A stretch of 64,000 bases of DNA from Flavobacterium aestivum (GTDB taxonomy: Bacteria > Bacteroidota > Bacteroidia > Flavobacteriales > Flavobacteriaceae): the NCBI RefSeq assembly GCF_026870175.2, contig NZ_CP113977.2:4516708-4580707 (forward strand), given 5' to 3'. Shown here in pieces: positions 9,143-19,162 of the stretch. The translations under genes were made by a program, and so were the position numbers. Below the pieces are notes generated by a model. The model did not search any database, was not told where the DNA came from, and was given only the letters and a program-made list of their open reading frames with translations. How positions within the stretch are numbered: the stretch's first letter is position 1; every line of letters starts with the position of its first letter.

Positions 9143-10575
9143 TAAAACTGGAAATAAATAAATTCTTTATAATCTGAAAAAGTTCCAAAAGCAATTATAG
9201 TAGCAATTGCTAATGCTATTTTGACCAAATTTCTTTTTCCGGAAAGAGGTTCAGTTTTAGCACGACTATTCCATTCAACTAAAACAAACAATCCAATCAA
9301 AAGAATTAATTCATAATTGTACCTCTCGTTATCTAAATACTGAAAACTAAAATCACGACTTAAAATTATTCGCTTTAAATACTGAACTGCATCAGTTATA
9401 GTTTTTGCTCTAAAAAACACCCAGGCTATACAAGTAATAATAAAGGTAGAAATAATGCTGAATATCACTTTTACCGAATCAAAATTCCATTTTAATTCGA
9501 TTGTATCCATATTGTTTCTATTCTTTTTTGACAAAAGTAAAGGTAAAAAGTAAACTGCATTTATTAATCCCCAGACGATATAAGTCCAACTGGCTCCATG
9601 CCAAAACCCGCTTACTAAAAAGATGATAAAAGTGTTTCTGATTTTCATCCAAAGTCCGCCCTTGCTTCCTCCCAGCGGAATATATAAATAATCACGAAAC
9701 CAAGAAGTAAGCGAAATATGCCAACGACGCCAAAACTCGGCTATATCCCTTGAAAAATAAGGATAATTGAAGTTTCGTAATAATTCCAACCCAAACAATT
9801 TTGACATTCCCAATGCCATATCAGAATACCCTGAAAAATCTCCATAAATTTGGAACGCAAAGTAAATGGCACCCATAATCAATGAAAATGAATTCATTGA
9901 AGTGTAATGATCAAAAATAGCATTGGCATAAGTTGCACAAGTATCTGCAATAACCACTTTTTTGACCAATCCCCATATTATTTGACATACTCCTTCTTTG
10001 GCCTGATTATAGTCAAAAGTTCTTTTCACCTTTACTTCCGGCAACAAATGTGTTGCCCTCTCAATAGGCCCAGCAACTAAAAGCGGAAAATAACTCACAA
10101 ACAATGAATAATCTATAAAATTATATTCGGCTTTAATTCTTTTAAAATAAATATCAATCACATAGGATAATCCATGAAACGTATAAAAAGAAATTCCTAC
10201 TGGTAGGACAACATCTAATAGAATAGGACTAGCTTTAAACCCAACAGTATTCAACATTTGTGCAAACGAGACTGAGAAAAAATTATAATATTTAAAAATT
10301 CCCAGAAAACCTAAATTGACAGTAATACTCAACCAAAACCAGAACTTTCGTCCTTTTTCAGTCGCACTCTTCTCTATTCTTATTCCAGTATAATAATCCA
10401 AAAAAGTAGAGAAAACCAGTAAAAACAAGAATCTCCAATCCCAACAGGAATAGAAATAATAACTGGCTACAATGAGGAGAGCGTTTTGAGTGCTTTTGGT
10501 TTTATTGAAAACAAACCAATACAGAAAAAAAACGATTGGTAAAAAAATAGCAAACGCTAAAGAGTTAAAAAACAT
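9142..10575 (-). CDS. MBOAT family O-acyltransferase (AlgI/DltB-like)
   Basis: A 477-residue polytopic membrane protein with the hallmarks of the MBOAT family: GPIERATHLLP near residue 169, FQIYGDFSGYSDMALG near 241, FWRRWHISLTSWFRDYLYIP (281-300, His286) and SGFWHGASWTYIVWG (322-336), where His326 is the invariant catalytic His. Family members such as AlgI and DltB move acyl groups from a cytoplasmic donor to an acceptor outside the membrane. It is followed with a one-base overlap by an SGNH-like partner, so O-acetylation or O-acylation of the exported glycan is likely. Confidence 0.92.
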   Translation of the reverse strand: MFFNSLAFAIFLPIVFFLYWFVFNKTKSTQNALLIVASYYFYSCWDWRFLFLLVFSTFLDYYTGIRIEKSATEKGRKFWFWLSITVNLGFLGIFKYYNFFSVSFAQMLNTVGFKASPILLDVVLPVGISFYTFHGLSYVIDIYFKRIKAEYNFIDYSLFVSYFPLLVAGPIERATHLLPEVKVKRTFDYNQAKEGVCQIIWGLVKKVVIADTCATYANAIFDHYTSMNSFSLIMGAIYFAFQIYGDFSGYSDMALGMSKLFGLELLRNFNYPYFSRDIAEFWRRWHISLTSWFRDYLYIPLGGSKGGLWMKIRNTFIIFLVSGFWHGASWTYIVWGLINAVYFLPLLLSKKNRNNMDTIELKWNFDSVKVIFSIISTFIITCIAWVFFRAKTITDAVQYLKRIILSRDFSFQYLDNERYNYELILLIGLFVLVEWNSRAKTEPLSGKRNLVKIALAIATIIAFGTFSDYKEFIYFQF

Positions 10576-10624
10576 AATTTATTTTAAAAAATTTCATTCT
10601 AATTTGAAAGTGCAAAGAAAAGCA

Positions 10625-12025
10625 TTATTGTTTAGAAATGATGGTTTTAATTCCTTTCCAAATTCGTTTGGAAGCTTCTTGTGAAGGATGTTTATTGATG
10701 ATTTCGAACCATTGTTTTGCCTCTTTTATAACAGATGAATTCATAGCAGTTCCTTGCTCGATTGTTGCTATAATAGTATCAGAACTATTTATCCACAAAA
10801 CTGTTTCAGCATTAGGCATTGAACGAAAATGTACATAATTATATATTTTCTTTACTGACCAATCTGAGATTTTTTTATTGCTAACATCATAATTAATAAA
10901 TGCACATGCTTTATCATGGGCTACATAATCGAAAACCATGGAAGATCCTAAATTAATTACTAGCTCCGTATGTGCTATAGTATTCATTTGTAAATCAATA
11001 TCAGCTTGTTTTGGCAAAATCGTATTCCAGTTCTCCCCTATTTTTTCCCAAAGTGGGTCAATGGGATTGATTACGTCTTGGTAATCAAGAAGCACTTTTT
11101 CATATCGTCCCGAAAAGTCAACAGGACAACGTCGAAAAATAATCCCCAATGCATTTCCTTTTTGGTTCAACTCTCTAATAGCAATAGCAACATCTTCAAG
11201 GTATTTTGGATCATCTGGACAAGTCGTCACATCATCTCCCGAATAACAAATGTATTTTTTATTGGCATCTAAATTATTTTGTTCAAAAAAAACTTCTCTT
11301 GGGAGCAACTTACGTTTATCAAAGTGAGATTCAAATTGTGGAGTCCCGGTTACAAAAACCTGAGATTCTTGAATATAAGGATAATAAAAAAGCAATTCCT
11401 TTTTCATCAAATCACTCCAAACAAAATAATAATCCGTTTCTACCACCATGGTAGCCTTGGGCAAATTATCCCAAGAAAAAATAAAAGTTGCGGTAGGAAT
11501 TTCTAAATCTTGTGCTGCCAACAGAGGAGCTATTGCTGTCATTGGTCGTTGATTGGTACAAAACACCATAGCTGGTTTTTCCTTTTGCAGTGTCTCTAAA
11601 CTTTGGTGATAATACAACGTTTTTCGCTCCTCTTGATTGATTTTTTTTCGAATGCGTTTTAATCCGTATTTTGAAGAGTGGGTAAAAGACAATAACTTAG
11701 TGACCCCACTTTTTATTGCTTTTGTAGGTGTTGCATATGAAAAAGGAAAACGATACGTATCATAAACACGATCTTTGGTTATCCTGATGTTCAGATTCAA
11801 TTCAATTTGTTTTCGGGCATTCTTATAGGTCTCCGTAAGTGGATGTGACTTGGAGTTTTGAATCTTTATTTCTTTAAAACCTAATTCTATTAAATCAAAT
11901 GGAGTATTGTTCCAAAAAACAACATTAAAGTCTTCTTGTAACCCTATAGCTTGAAAATCTGAATACGCAAAATTGCGTAGACCAATGCCGTCAGGCAAAA
12001 GGATAAATATTTTATTGTTTTGCAT
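10625..12025 (-). CDS. GT-B fold protein beside sialic-acid genes; candidate nonulosonate transferase
   Basis: A 466-residue protein I cannot assign to a named family with certainty. The N-terminal half contains FCTNQRPMTAIAPLLAAQ and FSWDNLPKAT. The centre has YYFVWSDLMKKELL and VFVTGTPQFESHF (about residue 230), a pattern seen at the domain junction of CDP-glycerol-transferase-like and epimerase-like GT-B proteins. The C-terminal half has ELVINLGSSMVFDYVAHDK, where a Ser-rich loop would hold a nucleotide donor. It overlaps the neuC stop by one base and directly follows neuC-neuB-neuA, so a CMP-sialic acid-using glycosyltransferase is plausible but unproven. Confidence 0.5.
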   Translation of the reverse strand: MQNNKIFILLPDGIGLRNFAYSDFQAIGLQEDFNVVFWNNTPFDLIELGFKEIKIQNSKSHPLTETYKNARKQIELNLNIRITKDRVYDTYRFPFSYATPTKAIKSGVTKLLSFTHSSKYGLKRIRKKINQEERKTLYYHQSLETLQKEKPAMVFCTNQRPMTAIAPLLAAQDLEIPTATFIFSWDNLPKATMVVETDYYFVWSDLMKKELLFYYPYIQESQVFVTGTPQFESHFDKRKLLPREVFFEQNNLDANKKYICYSGDDVTTCPDDPKYLEDVAIAIRELNQKGNALGIIFRRCPVDFSGRYEKVLLDYQDVINPIDPLWEKIGENWNTILPKQADIDLQMNTIAHTELVINLGSSMVFDYVAHDKACAFINYDVSNKKISDWSVKKIYNYVHFRSMPNAETVLWINSSDTIIATIEQGTAMNSSVIKEAKQWFEIINKHPSQEASKRIWKGIKTIISKQ

Positions 12026-13146
12026 TATCTGTCTCTAAACTGTTTTTGATGGTTCATTTTCCAAAACTCCTCTTTTTGAAGAGATTCCAGAAATAGTTCG
12101 GCACTATTACCTTGTCCAAAATCGGCATCAGATTGCTGCACTTCGTGAGAACCAATAGTTTTTAATGCTTCTGAAATATTCATTTCATTATAATCTACAT
12201 TGATGATATCAGCATGAACTGCCCTATTTTGTTGGCGAGTTCCAATATTGATAATAGGGATTCCGTAATAAGGTGCTTCTCGAATACCCGCACTACTATT
12301 TCCTATAATGAATTGAGAATTTTTTAATAATGTCAAAAAATATTCAAATCGCAGCGATGGAAAAATTCTAAATCGTGGATTCTCTTTTAACCTTTCATAG
12401 GTCTTTAAAATAGTTTTACTGCCTAAATCATTATTCGGAAATACAACTATATAATTATGGGTATCTATCAATAATGCATTGACAAAATTGGTAGCATACT
12501 GTTCCATTTCCTTTATTTCGGTAGTAACAGGATGAAACATCACTATAGCAAAGGTTTCAAAAAATAGTTGATAATATTCTTTAGCAACAGCTAAACTCGG
12601 AAGCTTATCCGAAAACATAACGTCTATATCCGGTGAACCTATAGTAAAAATAGATTTCTTTATTTCTCCCATTTGTTCCAATCTTTTGGCAGCCTCTGCA
12701 TTAGAAACAAAATGTATGTGGCTCAGCTTACTTACACTATGACGAATCAACTCATCTACAGTACCTGATATTTCGCCGCCCTCAATATGAGCAACCAAAA
12801 TATTATTTAGTGAACCCACAATAGCTCCTGCCAAAGTTTCGACCCGATCTCCATGTACGAGAATCAAATGGGGTTCTACTTTTTTTACATAACTCGAGAA
12901 CCCTTCAATGGTTTTTGCCAATGTCAAATCCATAGTGGTTTCGTGGGTATGATTATGAAAGGTATGTATATTTTTATATCCGCACCGTTGAATTTCCAAC
13001 AATGTATATCCGTATTCTTCCTGTAAATGCATACCAGTAACTGCCACAAAAACTTCAAATTCGGGCTGTTGTTCCAAAATTGAAATCAATGACTTTATTT
13101 TACCAAAATCAGCTCTGGTTCCTGTAAGGAATAAGATTTTTTTCAT
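12025..13146 (-). CDS. neuC: UDP-GlcNAc 2-epimerase, hydrolysing (NeuC-type)
   Basis: A 373-residue epimerase. It opens with KKILFLTGTRADFGKIKSL, the start typical of the NeuC branch (compare GTRPE in WecB/FnlC). Other blocks are LVHGDRVETLAG (residue ~96), HIEGGEISGTVDELIRHSVS (~120), TIGSPDIDVM (~172) and IGNSSAGIREAPYYGIP (~280). NeuC converts UDP-GlcNAc to ManNAc plus UDP, the first committed step to sialic acid. It lies directly downstream of neuB and neuA, which fixes the pathway context. A NeuC homologue acting on a diacetamido sugar (legionaminate) is the main alternative, but no matching aminotransferase is nearby. Confidence 0.9.
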   Translation of the reverse strand: MKKILFLTGTRADFGKIKSLISILEQQPEFEVFVAVTGMHLQEEYGYTLLEIQRCGYKNIHTFHNHTHETTMDLTLAKTIEGFSSYVKKVEPHLILVHGDRVETLAGAIVGSLNNILVAHIEGGEISGTVDELIRHSVSKLSHIHFVSNAEAAKRLEQMGEIKKSIFTIGSPDIDVMFSDKLPSLAVAKEYYQLFFETFAIVMFHPVTTEIKEMEQYATNFVNALLIDTHNYIVVFPNNDLGSKTILKTYERLKENPRFRIFPSLRFEYFLTLLKNSQFIIGNSSAGIREAPYYGIPIINIGTRQQNRAVHADIINVDYNEMNISEALKTIGSHEVQQSDADFGQGNSAELFLESLQKEEFWKMNHQKQFRDR

Positions 13147-13150
13147 TTAA

Positions 13151-14191
13151 TTATTTAAAATCTGAAAAATCAAGTTGCTCATCATTCTCAATATCTCTTA
13201 TCGCAATTTTACCTAGTACTTCATTAAAATGTTCTGCTAAAATTTTACCAGTACCCGGACGTTTTACCCAAATATTTTCTTTAGTAAAAAATTCTCCTTT
13301 TTTAATTGGTGCAATAGTACAAACTGTTGCAAAAGCAAAATCAATCGTTACTTGTTCTTCTGTGGCAGGCTTTTTTGTTCCGCCCCTCATTAGTGCAATT
13401 TCAGCACTTGACACAATCAATTCCTGACATACTTTTTCATCCATACTGCATACAATATCCGGACCCGTGCGTTGCATATGATCTGTAAAATGTCTTTCCA
13501 AAATACTTCCTCCAAGCGCAACTGCACCTAGACATGCATTATTATTCAAAGTATGATCACTTAAACCAAAAACTTTATCCGGAAAAGCTTCATGTAATTC
13601 TGTCATCGCTCCAAAACGAACCAAATGGATTGGTGTTGGATACAAATTAGTGGTATGCAATAACGCCACTGAAACGTTGTGTTTTTCGAAAATAGCGACT
13701 GCCTTACGAACACTCTCAATAGTATTCATACCAGTACTCAAAATAACCGGCTTCCCAAAAGAAGCTATATGCTCTAAAAGAGGATAATTATTGCACTCTC
13801 CCGATCCTATTTTGTAAGCTGGAATATCGAACTTTTTCAATCGTTCAGCTGCTGCACGAGAGAACGGAGTCGAAATAAAGATCATTCCTTTACTTTCTAC
13901 ATACTTTTTCAGTTCCAGTTCGTCAGCTTCATTCAATGAGCAACGTTCCATGATTTCATAAATAGATACATCAGCATTACCTGGAATCACTTTTTTTGCA
14001 GCTCCACTCATTTCATCTTCCACAATATGAGTTTGATGCTTTACCACCTCAACGCCAGCTCTATGTGCTGCATCAACCATTTCTTTGGCTATTTGCAAAG
14101 AGCCTTCATGATTAATACCGATTTCTGCAATAACTAATGGCGGGAAATCTGGTCCTATTTTACGACCTGCTATTTCTATATATGGATTCAT
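13151..14191 (-). CDS. neuB: N-acetylneuraminate synthase
   Basis: A 346-residue NeuB-family enzyme: TIM barrel ([20 protein letters not shown] near residue 19; [18 protein letters not shown] near 210; [20 protein letters not shown] near 232) plus a C-terminal SAF/antifreeze-like domain ([15 protein letters not shown]). It condenses ManNAc with phosphoenolpyruvate to Neu5Ac in the cytoplasm. The HFTD...GPDIVCSM segment matches my memory of meningococcal-type sialate synthase rather than the PseI type found elsewhere in this window. About 70 bases separate it from neuA upstream. That spacer is less AT-rich than the other short gaps and has no evident gene. Confidence 0.92.
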   Translation of the reverse strand: MNPYIEIAGRKIGPDFPPLVIAEIGINHEGSLQIAKEMVDAAHRAGVEVVKHQTHIVEDEMSGAAKKVIPGNADVSIYEIMERCSLNEADELELKKYVESKGMIFISTPFSRAAAERLKKFDIPAYKIGSGECNNYPLLEHIASFGKPVILSTGMNTIESVRKAVAIFEKHNVSVALLHTTNLYPTPIHLVRFGAMTELHEAFPDKVFGLSDHTLNNNACLGAVALGGSILERHFTDHMQRTGPDIVCSMDEKVCQELIVSSAEIALMRGGTKKPATEEQVTIDFAFATVCTIAPIKKGEFFTKENIWVKRPGTGKILAEHFNEVLGKIAIRDIENDEQLDFSDFK

Positions 14192-14262
14192 ATTTTATAT
14201 TATGAGTTCTGAGCTGTGAACCTTTAACCCGTCACTTCTCTCTTCTAATTTCTATTTTTTTA

Positions 14263-14940
14263 TTATTTATTACTATTCAAAAGCTTCTTTTGATACAAAT
14301 ACTCAGCATACTCCAAATCTTCTTGTATATCAATATCTACATTAGCAAAAATATGATTTACTTCGTAAGGAAGTGCTTTTTCTGAGATAATGCTATCTTT
14401 CAAAATCAAAGATGCTTTGGAAATATACAACAAGCCATTTTCGAAAAATAAGGGCTCTAAATCCTGACTGCGCTGTCCAATGGTATAATTAAAAGGTGTA
14501 AATTTATTTTCAATTATTTTACCCAATTTGTTATGATTTCTTGTAACTGTAAAAAGACTATCATAATTTCCTTCTTGATAAATACCAAAAGCTTCTTTAA
14601 GTAAATTCTCTGGTCTAAGTGGATTAGTAGACTGCAATAAAACGACATTTTCTACTTCCTCATTAATAGATTCCAAAACGTGTTTCAATGCCGAAACCGT
14701 AGGTTCCAAATCTCCAGATAAAGATTCTGGTCTATCAATTACTTTGGCACCGTATTGTAACGCTATGTTCTTGATATTTTCATCATCTGTAGAAACATAA
14801 ACTGTATCAATAATTTCACTATTCGCAAAAGCATATTGTATTGAATGGCACAGCAATGGTATTTCTCCAAAAAGCTGAATGTTTTTTTGGGGAATTCGTT
14901 TCGATCCTCCACGGGCAGGAATTACGGCTATGGTTTTCAT
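14263..14940 (-). CDS. neuA: Acylneuraminate cytidylyltransferase
   Basis: A 225-residue CMP-sugar synthetase. The N-terminus KTIAVIPARGGSKRIPQKNI is the nucleotide-binding loop of NeuA/KdsB-type enzymes. LLQSTNPLRPENLLKEA (about residue 102) and FFENGLLYISKASL (about 164) are further family blocks, and DIDIQEDLEYAEYL near residue 202 is the metal-binding end. It activates sialic acid with CTP to CMP-Neu5Ac for the transferases of this unit. It starts directly at the end of the upstream GT4 gene (no gap) and leads the neuA-neuB-neuC block. Confidence 0.92.
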   Translation of the reverse strand: MKTIAVIPARGGSKRIPQKNIQLFGEIPLLCHSIQYAFANSEIIDTVYVSTDDENIKNIALQYGAKVIDRPESLSGDLEPTVSALKHVLESINEEVENVVLLQSTNPLRPENLLKEAFGIYQEGNYDSLFTVTRNHNKLGKIIENKFTPFNYTIGQRSQDLEPLFFENGLLYISKASLILKDSIISEKALPYEVNHIFANVDIDIQEDLEYAEYLYQKKLLNSNK

Positions 14941-16032
14941 TTATTCTAATCTGCTTTTAGCATTTTCAATAATTTGATTCATCTCATCATTCCATTTTTC
15001 TTTAGAATATAATGCTTCAGGGATTTCAGGAATTTGATATTTTCCTTCTAAAAAATCATTTATGGCATTTTCCCACTCTGAAACAAAATGAGGATTTTCT
15101 ATAAGTTTCCCTAGTTTTCCATACTGCAAAACTTCTGGAACACCCCCCATTGCTGATGCAATACAATAATTTCCACAATGAAGAGCTTCTATAAGACTGA
15201 GTCCAAAACCCTCTTTACATAAAGTAGGAAAAAGATAACAATCAGAAACCTGATAGTATTTAGGAAGTTCATCATTAGGAATTCTTCCCAAAAACTGGAC
15301 TCCATCTATTTTCTCTCTTGGATCACAACCAATGACTAATAGGGTAATGTTTTTGTGTGTAGCATAAATTTTTTTCCAAACAGCTAGTATTAAATTCAAT
15401 CCTTTTTTAGGTCTGTCTTGAGAACACCAAATAAAGATTTTTTTGTCATCAAATCCTAATTCTTCTTTCAACTTGCATTTTTCAGTATCAAGAACTTTGG
15501 TAAATTTTTTGGTATCAATACCGTTGTGTAATACTGAAAACCTCACTGGCAAAATTGAATAGTAATTTTTATGTGCTAGATAAGAATCATTCGTTAATAA
15601 CACCATTTCATCGATAGACTCAAAAAACCATCTACCTTGATAATTTTCATAAAAAGGGGGAAAACCATGATAAAAAAACTGCAGTTGGCAATTTTTCCTA
15701 ACTCCTCTACGAATCAAAAGCTCATGCAACGGTTTTACAATTCCAAAATTATCTACAATTTGAATAACGTATTTTTCATTTGGTTTCAAAATTTTATCCA
15801 AAGCTTCCAGATAACCTAAGTACCAGTTTTTCTTGATTTTTCTTCTTATCTTAAAAATAAGATTATTGGCTACCAAACTGTACTCAATATTCTCAAACTG
15901 CTTTTTGGGTGGTTCACATACTATAAAATCTATCTGATGTTTGTCTTGCAAGTAATTTTTATATAGCGTGGTCCAACTTCCTATTTGAGAGAATGGAAGT
16001 GGCACTTGTGATATGAGAATTACTTTGGTCAT
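14941..16032 (-). CDS. GT4 family glycosyltransferase
   Basis: A 363-residue GT-B enzyme. The donor domain begins near residue 196 with KIFIWCSQDRPKKGLNLILA and carries FPTLCKEGFGLSLIEALHCG (EX7E pair) near residue 271, followed by MGGVPEVLQYGK. The N-terminal domain starts TKVILISQVPLPFSQIG. It is the gene immediately before neuA without intergenic space. The acceptor and sugar are unknown. The gene belongs to the ABC-exporter unit. Confidence 0.87.
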   Translation of the reverse strand: MTKVILISQVPLPFSQIGSWTTLYKNYLQDKHQIDFIVCEPPKKQFENIEYSLVANNLIFKIRRKIKKNWYLGYLEALDKILKPNEKYVIQIVDNFGIVKPLHELLIRRGVRKNCQLQFFYHGFPPFYENYQGRWFFESIDEMVLLTNDSYLAHKNYYSILPVRFSVLHNGIDTKKFTKVLDTEKCKLKEELGFDDKKIFIWCSQDRPKKGLNLILAVWKKIYATHKNITLLVIGCDPREKIDGVQFLGRIPNDELPKYYQVSDCYLFPTLCKEGFGLSLIEALHCGNYCIASAMGGVPEVLQYGKLGKLIENPHFVSEWENAINDFLEGKYQIPEIPEALYSKEKWNDEMNQIIENAKSRLE

Positions 16033-16073
16033 TGGCTAAAACTTTATGGCTTAGTAAAGATAAAAAAAGTAGC

Positions 16074-17153
16074 TTAGTCTTTTTTAATTTTTAATTGAAT
16101 CGATTTTAAACCATTATCTATTATATAGAAATAATTATGGGTATTATAAAAACTAATAAGATGCAACAATACTCTATCATTTATTTCTTTCAAAGTGTAG
16201 TATCTAGGAACTGATTTTCCCAATCTTTTTTTTACATGGTATTTTAAAGTGTCTTGAAAATCGTCTTTTTGAAAAATCACATTTAATACTTCTCCCTTAA
16301 AATTAGGTAATGTCACAAAAAGAAAATGATCAATACTTTCTTTTTTATTCCCTACAAAATAAGGCATAATGCTATTTTCTAATACTTCATGTTCTATTTT
16401 AGAAATACTTCGTCCCCACTGTTTCAGATTAACAACTGTTCGTTTCTCTCTCTTATTAGCCAATAAATGCTCAAAATTAATTCTACTGATGTTTGTTAAT
16501 CGTAAATCCTGGCTTAATTCTTTTGACTCTGCTTTTCTATAGGTAATATGCCATTGATGTAACATTAAAATCTCTTGATCATAAAATATGGATTGGTAAC
16601 CCGCATTTTCTAATCGATTATGGACATCTTCATCTTCGGCACCCCAAAAATGTAAAAACTCATCAAAACCATGTATTTCATTCAATGTCTTAAGAGGAAA
16701 TAACGATAATCCTTTCGCTCCAACTTGACTGAAGAAACTTATATTATATTCGAAAAAAGGTTTGATTTGAACACTTTCTTTTTGATCAAGAAAACCAACT
16801 TTAAAAAAAACAGCTTGATTAGGGTTCTGAATATGAATCAGTTTTTCTATGAAATCGTGACTAAAAATCATATCCACATCGGCAACAAAAACATAAGGAG
16901 TATTTACATGTTTTAACCCAATATTAATTGCCTTTGCGCGTGACCATGGCTGATGACAATGGTAGGAATACAAATAGGTTACGAAATCATAATTCTGAGT
17001 TAGCTTCTTAATTGTTTCTGCTATATTGAATACAGAACCATAATCTACAAAAATAACTTTAAAATTATGATTGTTTTGTTGTGTCAATGAATCCAGTGAA
17101 CGCTTAACTCTGTTTTCTTCCCGATTACGATAAGGGTATATTATGGTAATCAT
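16074..17153 (-). CDS. GT2 family glycosyltransferase with GT7-like C-terminal block
   Basis: A 359-residue GT-A enzyme. It begins ITIIYPYRNREENRVKRSLD, has VFVADVDMIFSHDFIE (DxD, near residue 88) and a strong FLHFWGAEDEDVHNRLENAG block near residue 161, as in chondroitin-polymerase-like and galactosyltransferase C-terminal domains. The last ~130 residues extend beyond the catalytic core and are not recognised. The start overlaps the upstream stop by four bases (ATGA), so the two genes are translationally coupled. Transfer of a hexose or HexNAc is inferred. Confidence 0.83.
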   Translation of the reverse strand: MITIIYPYRNREENRVKRSLDSLTQQNNHNFKVIFVDYGSVFNIAETIKKLTQNYDFVTYLYSYHCHQPWSRAKAINIGLKHVNTPYVFVADVDMIFSHDFIEKLIHIQNPNQAVFFKVGFLDQKESVQIKPFFEYNISFFSQVGAKGLSLFPLKTLNEIHGFDEFLHFWGAEDEDVHNRLENAGYQSIFYDQEILMLHQWHITYRKAESKELSQDLRLTNISRINFEHLLANKREKRTVVNLKQWGRSISKIEHEVLENSIMPYFVGNKKESIDHFLFVTLPNFKGEVLNVIFQKDDFQDTLKYHVKKRLGKSVPRYYTLKEINDRVLLHLISFYNTHNYFYIIDNGLKSIQLKIKKD

Positions 17154-18169
17154 GTCAAGTAATTTTTAGCATCTTCTTTGTCAAGTCCTTTCCAAATCAA
17201 AAAATACCTCATTACTTTTTTATTCAAAATGAATTTCCCAAACAATTTAGATTTAATAAAATAAGACCATTTTGAACCGACTGGAATCTTCTTTAACTCA
17301 AAATCACTCCCTCTATCATTTTGTTCTAATTTAGAAACTTCCTCATACATCCAATCTTCGATAATATTACCCATATGATAAGCATAATTATCAGCTGTAG
17401 ATAATCGCCAAAATCCTTTTTTTACAACAGGGAGATCAAATAAATCATCACTATTTCCTCCAAGAATATAATCAGTGTAGCGACTTTCTAAATTATTAAA
17501 AATTGACGCTCTATAAGTAACAACATAATGCCCTGCTCCAATTACTGCAGCCTGTTCATTATTAGATATGGTTAAATATTTTTTTAATTGAATTTCATTA
17601 TAAAACTCAGGATTACCAACACTCACCCCAAACTTTCTGAATGCATCAAGGTTAGTTACTGTCTTAAACTTCATTTTATTTGAAAACAAAAAGTCCCAAT
17701 ACAAATTAGCAGTATAAGTCCTTAAAGATCTTGATGAAGGTGTTGGACACACTACACCACATTTGGAAAAATTTTGAAAAACATTATACGATGCTCTCTG
17801 CCAACCTTCTAAAAAAAGAACATCTGCATCTGAAGTAGTGATAAGTTCAAAATTTTGTCCTGTAATGCCTTTTAACATTGCATTTATATAACCTATATTA
17901 GTGACATGAATAATCTCCTGTATTTTATTCCCTTTATACAACTCATTTAAATAATTAACAATCAAATCACAACTTCCGTTATTGACAATAGTAATGTAAG
18001 TTTTATTATGAATTGTTTTGAATAATGAATTGAGACATAGTTTCAATATTTCAAAACTATCTTTAAAATAGTCTTCTTGATTAGGTATATAAACTGGAAT
18101 CACCACCTGATGAAAATAATCAGAGATCACATGAACTTTATCTTTATGAGGATTGAAACCTACTCTCAT
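17150..18169 (-). CDS. GT2 family glycosyltransferase
   Basis: A 339-residue GT-A enzyme. The start VIPVYIPNQEDYFKDSFEIL follows a 20-residue N-terminal extension. LITTSDADVLFLEGWQR carries the DxD motif near residue 112. The remainder includes AVIGAGHYVVTYRASIF and DDLFDLPVVKKGFWRLST, consistent with an acceptor-binding half. It is coupled through an ATGA overlap to the downstream gene and lies 3 bases after the next glycosyltransferase. The sugar is unknown. It is one of six consecutive GT2 genes between 16 and 22 kb. Confidence 0.78.
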   Translation of the reverse strand: MRVGFNPHKDKVHVISDYFHQVVIPVYIPNQEDYFKDSFEILKLCLNSLFKTIHNKTYITIVNNGSCDLIVNYLNELYKGNKIQEIIHVTNIGYINAMLKGITGQNFELITTSDADVLFLEGWQRASYNVFQNFSKCGVVCPTPSSRSLRTYTANLYWDFLFSNKMKFKTVTNLDAFRKFGVSVGNPEFYNEIQLKKYLTISNNEQAAVIGAGHYVVTYRASIFNNLESRYTDYILGGNSDDLFDLPVVKKGFWRLSTADNYAYHMGNIIEDWMYEEVSKLEQNDRGSDFELKKIPVGSKWSYFIKSKLFGKFILNKKVMRYFLIWKGLDKEDAKNYLT

Positions 18170-18172
18170 TTT

Positions 18173-19162
18173 TTAATTAACAATTTGTTCTCTAATATTT
18201 AAATTCTCTTTTAAGCAATTATATCCTTTACCAAAAAATAAAAGTAAAATAAAACCCAATGTCATTTTTAGTCTCGATTTCAGTTTTATATCGTTTAAAA
18301 AAAGCAGTTCAAAAACAAAAGTTTTGTATTGATTTAATACTTTTATTCGGGAATCAATTAGACATAATTCATAAATTGTACTTGAAATTCGAAATGATAA
18401 ATACTCATTTATTTTTCTTTTGTCTTGAACATTTTGCAATGAAATCAACTTTAAAGCTTTATCGAAAAAAATAATTTTTGATTCAAGACTAGACTTTTTA
18501 TTTAGACTGTTTTGTGTAATACTCTCGCTACCTCTCCTTATTGAAAAAAGAAAGTCGGGCATATAATCAAATTTAGGAAAATTGAGCAACATTCTTAAAT
18601 GAAAATCTGATTCATGTGAATCTGATAACGATTCATCAAAAAGATCTTTATTTAATAAAAAAACTTTCCTCCACAATGGTGAACCAGTAAAAAAATAAAG
18701 ATTTTTAACAAGGTAACTAAGAATTAAACTATCCTTTGGATTTCGATTAGCTAAATTTTTTTCAATCTTATTAGAATTAGAAAAAAAGGTAAGTGACTGG
18801 CATGCACAAAAATCAAGTAATTTATACTGTTGTAAAACTCCAACCTGTTTTTCTAAAAAGTCAGGATGCATAATATCATCACTATCAAACCATTTTATAA
18901 ACTCACCTTGGCTCAATTCGAAACCATAATTTCTACAAGCATTGGCACCTTTAATTCTATCTGTAGGTCTTTGATGATATTGAAATCTATTATCTTTTTT
19001 TATATAATCATCAATAAGAATAGCTGTATCATCTGTACTTCCATCATCAACTATGATACATTCCCAGTTCTCATAAGTTTGTTTTAATACAGAATCCAGT
19101 GTTTCTCCTATAAGATGTGCTCGGTTGTAAGTTGGGATTATGATGGAAACTAAACTATTCAA
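18173..19162 (-). CDS. GT2 family glycosyltransferase
   Basis: A 329-residue GT-A enzyme with a classical start, VSIIIPTYNRAHLIGETLDS, nucleotide-binding CIIVDDGSTDDTAILIDDY near residue 35, and FIKWFDSDDIMHPDFLEKQ (DxD) near residue 88. The C-terminal ~100 residues are basic and hydrophobic in part (RLKMTLGFILLLFFGKG), suggesting membrane association. It overlaps the end of the upstream GT2 gene by 8 bases. Donor and acceptor unknown. Confidence 0.87.
   Translation of the reverse strand: MNSLVSIIIPTYNRAHLIGETLDSVLKQTYENWECIIVDDGSTDDTAILIDDYIKKDNRFQYHQRPTDRIKGANACRNYGFELSQGEFIKWFDSDDIMHPDFLEKQVGVLQQYKLLDFCACQSLTFFSNSNKIEKNLANRNPKDSLILSYLVKNLYFFTGSPLWRKVFLLNKDLFDESLSDSHESDFHLRMLLNFPKFDYMPDFLFSIRRGSESITQNSLNKKSSLESKIIFFDKALKLISLQNVQDKRKINEYLSFRISSTIYELCLIDSRIKVLNQYKTFVFELLFLNDIKLKSRLKMTLGFILLLFFGKGYNCLKENLNIREQIVN

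Noticed and set aside
13151..14191. Legionaminic acid synthase instead of NeuB
   Set aside because: The LERHFTD...GPDIVCSM block fits sialate synthase better, and no LegC/LegH-type genes lie beside it; not excluded without a tree.
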